From Sarcocystis neurona (Eukaryota > Apicomplexa > Conoidasida > Eucoccidiorida > Sarcocystidae), in assembly GCA_000727475.1 (NCBI GenBank), contig KL647288.1, forward strand, positions 6,599,414 to 6,663,413: a DNA stretch of 64,000 bases. The letters run 5' to 3'. Both the position numbers and the translations under genes were made by a program. The notes beneath the pieces were generated by a model that ran no database searches, was not told the DNA's origin, and worked only from the letters and a program-made list of their open reading frames with translations. Below, one piece after another: positions 36,867 through 47,195 of the stretch; position 1 is the stretch's first letter, and each line of letters begins with the position of its first letter.

Positions 36867-38008
36867 GACGCGTTTTCTGTGTCGTCCCGCATGCCGTGTG
36901 TTGTTCGATGTTGTGTCCGAGACGTACCAAGACTTATTAGTCATCTCGGAAGCTTCGACATTTCGCGACACCGGCTGTGCCCATCTTACGGTCACGCAGG
37001 TGAGTGGAGAGACCACCCCTCTGTATTGCACATAGTGTGCTGACGGTCCCAGATGTGGGTTTAGCCCGTTGTGCACGTACTGACTTGGCGGCGCAATGGT
37101 GGAAGCTGTGGGTTGAGGATGTGAGCACCACACGACGTAAGGTGGTCTGTGAAGCTGGATGCCCAAAGTGATAAGGCTGCCTACGTTGGCTTGTACTTGC
37201 CGCTGGAGAATTTCCGACTGTGCCTCCTATTCTCATGTCCCCGCGCACGAGACATTTACAAAAACGTCGAGGGTCTGCTCTGCGCGTGCCTTTTCCAAAG
37301 CGTGCGCTTATTTGCGCAGCTCCCAGTGAGTACCATGTGAGTGAGCTCCGTGTCCATCTAAGAAGCGGCGGCGGTTGAGACATGGCGATTATGTGTAACT
37401 CGTGCTACCTACGTCTTTTTGACGGCGGTGGCGCACACGCACCGTCTAACGGGGCTCCGCAAATACAGAAGCTCAGTAGGACTGCTAGTGAGGCCCGGTC
37501 TTATTTTTAGTGTATTCCAGTCTTACGAAGTATGCAACGGTGCACCAGCTCGTAGGACGAAGTCCGTCCAAGACTGCTGCTCGCCAAATATGATGTGGCC
37601 AGTCTTGCTTGCACGTACTTGTGTGGTGACTCATAATGAAAGCCCCAACCACGTCTGCTATAGTCAGCCCAGACTAAGGGCTCAGGATTGAGTGAAGCAC
37701 AGTGTGGTTGTTCGAGTTACCTTTCCGTTCACCATTTGTTTCCAACAAGCTCTGGGTCTCCAACATCGGTTGTATTATGTTCATCGGTGTGATCTCTAAT
37801 CGCGATTGGTGTCTTGACGTCACGTCTTGCCACAGGAGGCGACGTGAATACCTACACTGTATGCTACAATGTTGTTCTTCGTCCTTCTAGACTATTTACC
37901 CGTGGTATCCACGAGTGTAGATGATTTTTCAGGTGATAACTGCTTTCGCCGCAGGCAGGTGCACCACTGATGGAAATTTCAGTGTTACCCCGAGTTCTGT
38001 GGAATTAA
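36833..38008 (+). CDS. Possible spliced exons of an unrecognised plus-strand gene
   Basis: Three exon-like pieces join in phase 0: one ending at 36999 with donor gtgagt (start uncertain, perhaps just after the tag at 36831-36833); 37155-37325, bounded by gtgaag and gtgagt; and 37955-38008, following ttcgccgcag and ending in TAA. Encoded landmarks are VLFDVVSETYQDLLVISEA, YVGLYLPLENFRLCLLF and PLMEISVLPRVLWN. The first piece overlaps the end of the MFS frame by about 30 bases in another frame and has no ATG, so it must be internal, an alternative 3' exon of the MFS transcript, or false. No family is recognised. Confidence 0.25.
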
Positions 38009-39491
38009 TCGGGGAATCTGTGCAGACCGACGCTAGAGTAGTTTCGCGCCATCTTGCATGTTACTGGCGTGTCACGCGCCGCTTCTTCCGCTGAGGAAAC
38101 TGCGACCGTGGCCACGCATTGTCAGCATCGTTCGGTGTGTATCACGGTTCGCTCTGCAGGATTTGTGGTGCGTCTGCACATGCTAGCAGCAGGCGAGGAC
38201 GCAGGCAGGCGGTTCAGTGTGTCATCTTGTAATGAAAGAAAAACGAACAGTGGTACGGTTCGCTGGCGCGCCACGGTGTTCAAGAGTAGTGGGCACAGAA
38301 ATTCAACAGTGTTCCGTCTAGCGGTGACGCAGCTCGCATCGTGGCGGTTAGGTTACTTCAAAAGCATGGCAGACAGTTTAGCGCTAGTGTACGCTGATGC
38401 CTGCAGGTTGTGATATTTGTAAGGATTTGGGGTGCTGCCAAGGCAGAAGAGCGTACGGAGTGTGAGCCTACACCTGAAACGTAGCACTGCGGAAGTTGGT
38501 TGTCGTTCTGACTGCAGCATAACGACACTTCATTTTCCCTCTCCTTCTGAATAAATCCACAAGCCCTGACACAACTTGTACTTCGGCTTACTGGTATCGA
38601 CCATTTATATTCGCTCTGCGTCTACATCAATCGACCAGCCCTGGCACACTGTATACTTCCGCTTACTAACCAAACACGGCCGCCTGAAACCTTGGGCGCG
38701 ATGTGTTCCCTGGAAGTGTCCGCTCGCGTGTCGGGTGGTGATATCGTGCGTTACGTGTTGACGGCGGTCCCTGCAGCCGCGTAGATCGTGCGTAGCATCT
38801 GACAGACAGTGCTCCACAAAAGTTACGGCGCACGTCGAAAGACTAAAAAATACATCCACACGTGTCAGGACGACGAACACACCAGCCGACACATGCTCTC
38901 GCACTGTGCCTCTTCGCCTGACTAGGGCTACTGCTATCTTTTCGTCTGACACACGCCAAGAGGACGTAGAGTTTTGGGCTATCCTTGCTGCGGGCTTATT
39001 GCACAGGTAGTGAACGTCTTTTAGCCTTTGCCGATAGGTTGTCCTCCCCTGCCCCAAGGCCATGCAGGCATGCTACATCCCGAAGCACCTCCCGAGCAAG
39101 GACAAGAAAGACGGCAATCAAGCACTTGTGTTATGTGCTCGAAACTAATGGTAAAGAAATACATTCCAGGCGAAATCTTCCTGTAACACACACAAATTTT
39201 AAGGCTACCTTGCGGTGGGAGCGTACTGAAGCATTGCCCGCTTCGTTCTCACGTTTTAAACGGTGGCGATGAGAGAACATGAACATGTGGGGAAGGCAAC
39301 CTATTGCAGATATTTTCCTTCCTCGACTACACACTGTGGGGGGAAGACGGTGCTGTCTGGCAGTATAGAAGAATCAGCATGGTGTACTGGAGTCGACGGT
39401 CCGCATCCGCTCCATTATTCTGGTCCGTCTAGCACTCTCACACAGTTTCATTTGTTTCGGTGCAGTAAAGAGGTTGTAGTTGTAGCTTCCG

Positions 39492-39852
39492 CTACACACG
39501 GTCCCTTCCGACCGATGAAACGGAGCGAAGGCGACACCCCCTCGCGACGCTTCGGCAACGTCCAGCGTGAGGTTCCACTGCCATATCGCCCTGCGGATTG
39601 TTATCCAGGTTACAGTAGCTGACATGCGAGCATCAGCCTTGTACAGACTGAAGGCCAACGTATCTGAGGATCAGCCCGCTTGAGAGAGTGGTAGCGCATA
39701 CCTGGCTTGACGGTCGGCGACTCGGCAAATGTACCCTGCTTCATCGTACCTGCACTCTTTTATGGACATTAGATAGGTGGCAAAGTCGACGGGCACAACC
39801 ATATCGGTGCTTTGTCCCGCGACAAAACACATAAAAAATGCCCTGCTTGGTG
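39492..39852 (-). CDS. Possible 3' exons of an unrecognised minus-strand gene
   Basis: Exon 39852-39702 follows gtacccag and ends at a donor (gtatgc). It encodes a frame with MVVPVDFATYLMSIKECRYD and AGYICRVADRQ. Exon 39618-39492 follows catgtcag, joins in matching phase, and ends in TAG after a basic tail. The hydrophobic/charged spacing of the first exon looks like an alpha-helical protein, but no family is recognised and no 5' part was found. Confidence 0.25.
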
Positions 39853-40504
39853 CTGGGTACTTGGCCAGTCGCAAGGTCAATCGTAAGAAGCAAAAGGATA
39901 GACGAATTACAGGCTAAGTGTCGCGCGTGTTGCCCTCATTCATGAGTTGTCAAGGAATAAACTGGCAGTGCTTCTACCGTAGTGTGCCTGATCCGCGTGT
40001 GAAGGAGCGAATTTCCCTGTGCGGGCCGCGAGTCACGCGACGTCTCGCTGTCTCTGCTTTGCAGCTGACGTTTTGGGACCTCCTTGCATCCCGCCGACAT
40101 TTTCTCTTTCCTTTTTGAGACAACTGCTAGCCAAGACCGTTAGCCACATTTTTCACACCAGAATCCGCCCCTTTCTACCATGCTCTACAATTGGTGTGTC
40201 TCGCCAACCCCAGACGCACCAGTGATTGCTGGTGCCGCCTCACGTGACATTGAAATACATTTACTACAGCAAGAGAACCGACGGAACTAGGACACCGAAA
40301 TATATTTTTCTGTGCATTGTTGCGGATGCACTTCTCTACGATGTGACTGCTTACCGTCCAAAATTGTCAAGGGGGTCGTGTACGTAACGCAGAAGCCAAC
40401 TTCTTCGTCCTGTCAATTATAAACAGGGCCGCGTCCACATGCGAACTCTTCCGTGAAGAACTCGATCGCTGGCAGACGCCATATTTAATTCCGCAGATCT
40501 CTAG

Positions 40505-40780
40505 TTACACCGTGAACGTTTCACTTATATTAGCCTCGATGCCAGTGCCACGCAGCTTCTTCCCTGAAAATAAGGCAAGTTAGCCCACGACTTCGAAAGG
40601 CAGCAAGGGGCGTAAAAAAGCAGCCAGCCCGGCAGCCCGTGCTTCCTCATGCCTTTGATGGTCCCAACGGCAACTACTTGAACAATCACCCGGGCACGAT
40701 ACTGTCTACCATGGTCGATTGCCTTCCCTGCAGCAACTGTGAGACACAAGTGCAAGCGTGTACTGACGCCGCACACTCTG
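40505..40780 (-). CDS. Possible terminal exons around a well-formed 146-nt intron
   Basis: Minus-strand exon 40780-40710 (after cactttgcag) ends at donor gtagac. The intron has a ctaac-type branch sequence and the tract ttgccttattttcag. The final exon 40563-40505 encodes KKLRGTGIEANISETFTV and a stop. Phases agree (phase 1). The intron looks real; the coding assignment upstream is weak because the 71-nt exon is open in more than one frame. Confidence 0.25.
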
Positions 40781-41233
40781 CTGCAAAGTGACGACAATCA
40801 TGTCTGTCATCTTCCTGTAGGACCTGGCTGAAACACGAACTGACTCAGTTGGTGGTGAGTCTGGACAACCCTACAAGGATACTGCACTCCCGACCGAACG
40901 ATCGCTTGGGCAAAACCTGACTAAAGGGGAGGCTGCATGCCGTGTCAGTTCAAAGAAGTCTCCAATGCCGGGTTACCTTGCATAACCAAGGTCGCAAATG
41001 ATAGCAGGCAAGCCAACAAAGATTTCTTACCCGAAAGATGATATGGACCACTCTCCCTTCCCATGGACCGTTTGAACAGATGCGTCATGCCTACAGGGGG
41101 CCAGCAGACAATTACTCAGACTGGAGTAAGTACAGTGCATGCACGACCACTGTTGACATAGATTCAGTGCACAGTACGACTAGTACTGCTGAATTCAATT
41201 TCAAAAGACGAAGAGTACATTCCCCTTCACGAG

Positions 41234-41703
41234 TTAGACGTCGTGGCCAGCTGGGGAAGACTGCAGATACAGCTTCACACATCGGTAGCTACCATAGGCG
41301 TGGTGGTGAGAAGAGACAACTATCGATTGTTGCGCACGCTTTTGAGGAGAACAGAAGTAGGCTGACGTAGCTTCCTGAAGAGTACGATGTGAAGGTCTTG
41401 TTTCGCAAGGACGTGCTCACGGCTTCGGATGAGTTGAAGCCAGAATTCAATGAGCTCGTATCAGTGGCTCCCCCCCTGGGCTGCCGCTTCTTTCGCCGCA
41501 GGCGGCAAAAGAGTCATCTCCTACGTCGCCACACCAGCAACAAAAATTCGTAGGCGTGGTGTCTCTAGGTATGTGGACGGCGTCTGCCGTGCGCGGTTCG
41601 GAAGTCCAGCTACTTACCTTCTTGCGCCACCGCTGTGTTGGAGCCGCTCCGGAACCACCAGGCCGACCGATTGCCAGGACGGCAGCTTTGATCGATACAC
41701 TCA
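41234..41703 (-). CDS. Possible exon pair of an unrecognised minus-strand gene
   Basis: Exon 41703-41618 encodes SIKAAVLAIGRPGGSGAAP and ends RWRKK at a consensus donor (gtaagt). Exon 41374-41234 follows a good acceptor (tcgtactcttcag), joins in phase 0 and ends in TAA. A second acceptor at about 41520 would give an alternative short end. Opposing plus-strand frames are also open here, so strand is not certain. No family is recognised. Confidence 0.25.
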
Positions 41704-42042
41704 CTACAGCAGGTGTGCTTCTGCAGTCTGTACTGGTCTCTTGCTACACGTGGCCATCGCTTGCGCTGTCATGTTGTGGTACGACCATCTTGCATCGCCG
41801 TCGTTTCCCTACCAAGGAACATCACCAACGGCTATTTCCTCATGTTTCTGGTAAGTGTAACCTGAGCGTGTCTCGTCGTGATTCAGTAAAGAACCCACCG
41901 TGCTGATCTGAGACTGACTGGTATCTGGTTGATATCCATTCGGAATTAGGGTGACCATTAGTCTCCGTACGATCTCGGCAACAGAAGTCCCGCATGCGTG
42001 TTCGATGCCTCGTTTTTACAACAGAGTGTGCCCTCGTAGTAA

Positions 42043-42441
42043 CTATTCTTTGGAGTTCTCAGTGCTCCTTTCGTGGTGTTCAGTGTTGAGCTTGGGACAC
42101 CACTGTGAGAATAGCCAGTCGTAGGCGGTTTTCAAGCACTTCGCCGACAACGCGCGACGAAGCACCTGCGAAGGGCCCGACGCCGCACAACGATGAAAGG
42201 TACGCTCTTGGAACGCTGCCCATTCGAGGACGTTTATTCTGGTGTTGAACGTCCTTCTAGGATTCTGCGAAAGAAATATGGGAGCGTATTTGGTAGGAAG
42301 AGGGGAATAATCCTCCCATGCACTTTTTTTCAAAAAGACGTTTTGTTGAGTTGGCACAAACCAGCTTGCACCGTTCGTTCGCTGCTGAAGCAGGGAGAAA
42401 AACAATAGGAGAAACATGAAAGAAATACCTTTAGCATTCAT
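42043..42441 (-). CDS. Small secreted or organelle-targeted protein, 132 residues, unrecognised
   Basis: ATG at 42441 opens a frame to a stop at 42043. The N-terminus (MNAKGISFMFLLLFFSLLQQ) is a textbook signal peptide with a likely cleavage just after TNG (residues 22-24). The mature part is basic and aromatic (RRTFNTRINVLEW, KCLKTAYDWLFSQW). A signal peptide followed by a basic, Ser/Thr/Asn-containing stretch fits either a secreted coccidian protein or an apicoplast leader. The frame also stays open upstream of this Met to 42573. A donor-like gtgctt at 42165 means it could instead be exon 1 of a longer gene. Confidence 0.4.
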   Translation of the reverse strand: MNAKGISFMFLLLFFSLLQQRTNGASWFVPTQQNVFLKKSAWEDYSPLPTKYAPIFLSQNPRRTFNTRINVLEWAAFQERTFHRCAASGPSQVLRRALSAKCLKTAYDWLFSQWCPKLNTEHHERSTENSKE

Positions 42442-44204
42442 TCTGCATATGGCTGCGATGTGTAGCAGCAGTCTGGAGTGCTGGTAGCAAAACCAAGGCG
42501 TATAAGGACGTGGTATCACAGCGGCGTGTGGTTTCAATTTGAACGTTGAGATGCTGGCAGCGGCTGCCGACATTATTAACTATCAAATTAGACGTCACAT
42601 GGAGTCTTGTGGAGACACGTGACATACAGTGTCTCTATGCAGTAGTCTGCACAACAGAACCGGGTAGGCTCATCTCGTGCACGATACTTCGACGGTAGGG
42701 GCGCATCATTGAGCACAAAGGTCAGCAGCTTTAGAAACTCGAAGGCCATACGCCACACCGGAAAAGGGCCGATCGCAAAATGTCTGGACAGAAACCAGCA
42801 TTCGTAGAAAATTTGTTCCCGTCTCACTATGTGTGTTCACGAACAGAAGCGTAATGAACATCCCTCGATGAGAGCTGCGTACGTAGACTGCCTTGCGCGA
42901 GACCCTGCGTCCACACTAAGGAATCACCATAATAATCGTCTAAAGTAATGGGTGTTTAACCAAATTTGAAACTAGAGGGACAGGCCCAGCACTGCTGGAG
43001 ACGAATCGATGGGCCCCAGAAGCAGTGCTCGCTCTACCGTCGTCATTCGAGTTTCCTTGGGACAGAACCGAAAAGCGTTTTACTTGGTGGCGTAAGACTA
43101 TGTCTTTTGGTCGCGCATGGGGCGTGCGGCAAACTACAGGAGTATGACACGAGTCTGTTGTGCAGGGTCTACCGCTGTGAAGCGATTCGTGCAGTTCTGC
43201 AGGTGAGGGAAGAATGTCGAGATCGCGACCATTGATACGATGTGGTTTCTTTCGCTGTTGCGGGGGACACTCGCGCTTTCCCTCCACACGTCTGAGAGCG
43301 AGGGGGAGAAAAATTGTGGACAAGTCTTACAGAGGCCGACAGAGAGGAGAAAGTCGGCAAGGTGCGGACTGCAACAATTAATCTCAGAGGTCTTCCCGCG
43401 CCGTTTCGTGTTTACGCGGCCGACTTCGTGCCTACGTTTCGCTCGTGAAAAGACCCACATATTCAGAGGAAAATTTGTTTCGTGAGGGTTGCCGATTAAG
43501 AGGCGTGCAACTGTACACGTTGCGTACCACGGTACGGCGTTGCCACCACGTGCTTCCCCAAGGCATTGTCGCCACGTGATTCGCCCTGTCGTGCACCATC
43601 CTACCAGGTAAATCGTACTGTTGAAGAGGCCTAAATGTGTAAGGGAATGTAAACGGCGAATACCGAGAAACCGAACATCACGAATATCCCCTTTGCGCCC
43701 TCAACATAAGCCTCAGTACAGCGTAGCTTACCGGTAAGTGTCTGGCTGCAAGGTGACACTGCCCTAGAGACATCTGGTTTTCCAGTGCGTCAAATGGAAT
43801 CACCGAACATTAGTTCACGAAATGGCAAGCGTTCACTGTGCGGGAGGACCGGCTGCCAGCCAAGTCATAATGACCAGCTGCTTCTGTCGCAGCTGACCGG
43901 TAACGCCGAAGTGTGTTTCACTGAGAGAAGCTTCGACTAGAAGCCGATGCTCTTTCTTCCAGCATTCTTCTAGAGATCTCCAGAGCTGTTTTGCAGCAGC
44001 GTTGAAGCAAAACGCCAGCTTAAACCCTAAAAAGCAACCGTAGAACATCTAGGAGATTCGACGCACATGCACGCTCTGACTCAAAGCTAGTCCGTCCGGT
44101 TTTTCCGGACTGTTTTGCACGATGTGGACAGAAAAGTGCTGAGAAAAGACCGACACCATCTCCAAGCCTTTCTAAGCGTCCCTTTCTCACGTGTGTGCGC
44201 GCCT
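42442..44204. other. Region without a supported gene
   Basis: Short frames occur on both strands. A plus-strand piece ending at about 43202 has a consensus donor (CTGCAG then gtgagg) after the frame EYDTSLLCRVYRCEAIRAVL, but no partner exon was found. The opposite strand is open at the same place. No repeat or signature is seen. Confidence 0.35.
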
Positions 44205-45924
44205 TCACAGCATCGCGACACAGCAACTGAGCGCCTTGTGGGCCTCCTGTCTGTCGACAACTATCCTGCGAGTGTGAAGAGTGGTCTTTTTTCTCTTTGG
44301 GTTTACAAGATTAGCCCTCCTTCTTGGGAAGGCCTCGAATGCTTTAGCTGCGGCTCTTGAGGCGCCACTGCTCTTTACCTGTATCTGAAAAAGGCGGCAC
44401 TCACAACACAGTTTCGTTGGGCAAACTTCCAAGGGTGCTACGGGCTTGAAACTTCTGCCGCTGACTCAACTAACAAGCACAGCTCGATCTCACTATGCTT
44501 GTACTGGAGGTGCCTAACAAGGTGATCGCGCGGGCGGCAGCTGTGAAGATCACGTACGCACACTTCTCTGGATCCAAATATGGTGAAGCCTTGGCAGAAA
44601 GTGTCGACTTACCAACCTGTTCGCGTGAACCCTCAGAGCGTAAATTGGCGCTCGTACTTAAAGCACTAACACACAGTGTCGCTTTCCAGTCACATGTTGT
44701 TGCCTCTCCCAACAACGCCGCTCTTACGCCACGTAAAATATAGTTTCACCGGGAATACGAGCTACGTAGAAATGTTTCCTCAAGCACGACCGCAGGAACT
44801 GGGTAGCACCCTAGTTCCAATATCCTGACAATTCGAGATTGCTGCTGTCTGGTTTCTACGCATCCGTCCTGTGTCGCGCGACTTTGGAGCCTTATATTAT
44901 TTCAAGCAAGGTCGTGGGTATGGTCTGCAACGCTAAACCCTGCAGTTTCCACCATGGCCGCCTAACGTGTACAACGACCTGCGACTGCTTCCACAGAACA
45001 TAACGTCTACAAATGGTAGCGTCTACAGAAACCGACATTACCTCCAAGTTTCACTTTTAGTCAAGCTGCAGAGAGACCCTTTTCACAAAACATTGGAAAG
45101 GACAAGCCTTAGGGTGCTGCCAAGTGCTGGCAGGGTAGTTGCACTCGGTCTGTACAGTACACGTAGTTACGCAGAAACTGCATACATGAAAAACCTCGTT
45201 CCATGCGCGCTGCGTGTGCGTTCAAACCTCTTATATACTGTCACAACCGCTGAGGTGCACTAGGTTGGACTCCCGCATTGTATTAACGCATCTCGCACCT
45301 CTGCACCTTGAAGGCGTTCGAAATTGTTTGCAGGTATCATTCAGCACACTCACTGAAGGCCGGTCACTAATTTCATCTGGGATAGGTGGATCCATCTTTG
45401 TTCCATTTGAAGGGCTCTCAGCGCATCCGGGCGAAACTGGGGCACGCCTTTCAGTCGATGAAGGAAGCCTTGTGGAAGACACCGACTGTCGGGGTTCCAG
45501 TATTGTTTGCAGTAGCATGGTGGCAGCGCCCGCAATATCCACACCGTGGATAGAGAACTACCGCACAGGATGTTAACAGTGGGCAGCCGTCTGAGAGACG
45601 CAAGTGTTACGAAAGACGTGGTACGCCCTAGGGCGGATGTAGTTCGTCTGCAACCGGATTCGCTGATATATTCGAGTGCTGACCTGCTCTTATTTTGCCT
45701 ACTGCAACGTCCCTGCAACGCTTATATTGTTGATTTCTCACGTCGTCACTAGAGTCTCTGCAGACGCTTATCTGCGCTCTGCGACCACCAGAGTTTGCCA
45801 GAGCGGGCCGAGCTGACATTTTTTGCGAACGAGCTTTGGGGAGTTTGGTGATATTTTCCTCTGATTTTACTAGAATTGCAGCAACTCCTGTGCAGTGCGG
45901 AGTAGGGACAGATCTGCCGTACAT
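44205..45924 (-). CDS. Unrecognised three-exon gene, 188 residues
   Basis: Exons 45924-45742, 45557-45354 and 44384-44205 join through two phase-0 introns. Donors are gtgaga and gtgagt; acceptors are ttaacatcctgtgcggtag and tgccgcctttttcag. The first exon begins with ATG and the last ends with a stop. The product is hydrophilic with no membrane segment: GVAAILVKSEENITKLPKAR, a Ser/Pro-rich middle (DIAGAATMLLQTILEP, then SSTERRAPVSP), and a strongly basic end (AFPRRRANLVNPKRKK). The basic tail could bind nucleic acid or act as a nuclear signal, but that is a guess. The opposite strand is also open over exon 2, so the strand rests on splice sites and phase. Confidence 0.4.
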
Positions 45925-47195
45925 TCAATGCTGAAGTGGACGTTCAAAAAAGTTAAATAAATGGTAACGTGATATCTGATACACTTCTTCTTGCTTTCTT
46001 ACCTTGCAGGGTGGTCTACAGGTACTTGCGGCGCAAGGGTGTCGCGGCTACCCCAGTGCACCAGTCACCGCGACATCCGTTGTGTGTTCTACGTGGACGC
46101 ACGCAGCATGCAAAAAAACTGAGCTTCGACGGGTACGTTCACGCCCTGGTGAGACACCGGCGCAGGAGTTTCCCGCTCTTTTGTCTGACAGGCAAAGCGA
46201 ATCACGAGACGCCGACCTCCCGGATCTTTCGTCTGCGGCACTGGCAACACACCGGGCACGGGCGGCGGTGGAGGGAGCAGACAGACAATCGATGCAGGGT
46301 AGACTCAAAGAGTCCACGGTTACGGAATGTCTGAAGGAGTGCACGAACGTCCTTTCTAACCTCCTGCTGACATTGCAGGAAATGCTTCTAATGTACATCT
46401 CCTTACTGTACTTCTATGCCGGCTAACGGATGTAAATGGCATTCTTTCTACCTCACGTATATGCAAGTTATGAGGTTGGGCTCGGTGCAGCCTTCTGCCG
46501 ACTTCAGCTACACGATCAAGAAGAAGCAGTACTCGGCTGTGTACACCGTACTAAAAATACTGGATGCAGAAGCCTCGCTGCTGCAAATATCCCGTCATCT
46601 AGGGCCGGTGACAGTGTGGTACCGGACTGCGTGCCTGCCAGCCAAAAAATACGCTATTAACAGCCTTCCGTGCTTGACTACGCAACATGAAATCCAGTGA
46701 AGTCAGGCGGCCATGGAGTGAGGTTTTCCTCCGCGATCGGAGTTTCCGCACTCGAACCTTGCTGGCCGTGTTCCTTTTCACACAGTGAGACAAGAAGTCA
46801 AATCACCTTGTCGAGTAGCACAGAGAAGCCGGCGTAACGCGTTTTGCGACAGCGTGAAACCGCGGTAATCCTGCACGCCGGCACGTCTTGCCAACTCAGT
46901 TAGAGTAGTCTCCAATGCCGGTCTCGTCACACTGCAGGATCAGTGGCGGATATGGCACAACAGCACACCTAAGTGCGGACATAGTTCGTATGCCATCAGC
47001 AGTCTCCTGTGACGCACGAGGTACACTAAATGCAGTCTTCTTCTCTTTTGTCCTCTTTCTGCAGGGCTGCCTTCGGCATCCTTCCTGGTAGGCTATGATA
47101 TGCCTGCAGGGCACTATTCAGAGTTCGCGTATACGGCGGGCAAAAACTGTCGACAATGTCGAACTCCAGTGTCTCTTCAACGTGTCATTCTTCAG
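45925..47195. other. Presumed 5' region of the PAN gene; first exon not identified
   Basis: The PAN protein needs an upstream exon with a start codon and signal peptide, ending in phase 1. Candidates are weak. A strong acceptor at 46009 and a donor at about 46147 bracket a frame with VVYRYLRRKGVAATP and KKLSFDGYVHAL, but this ends in phase 0. A strong acceptor at about 47065 (tcctctttctgcag) followed by gtaggc would give a 23-nt micro-exon. I cannot choose among them. Confidence 0.3.
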
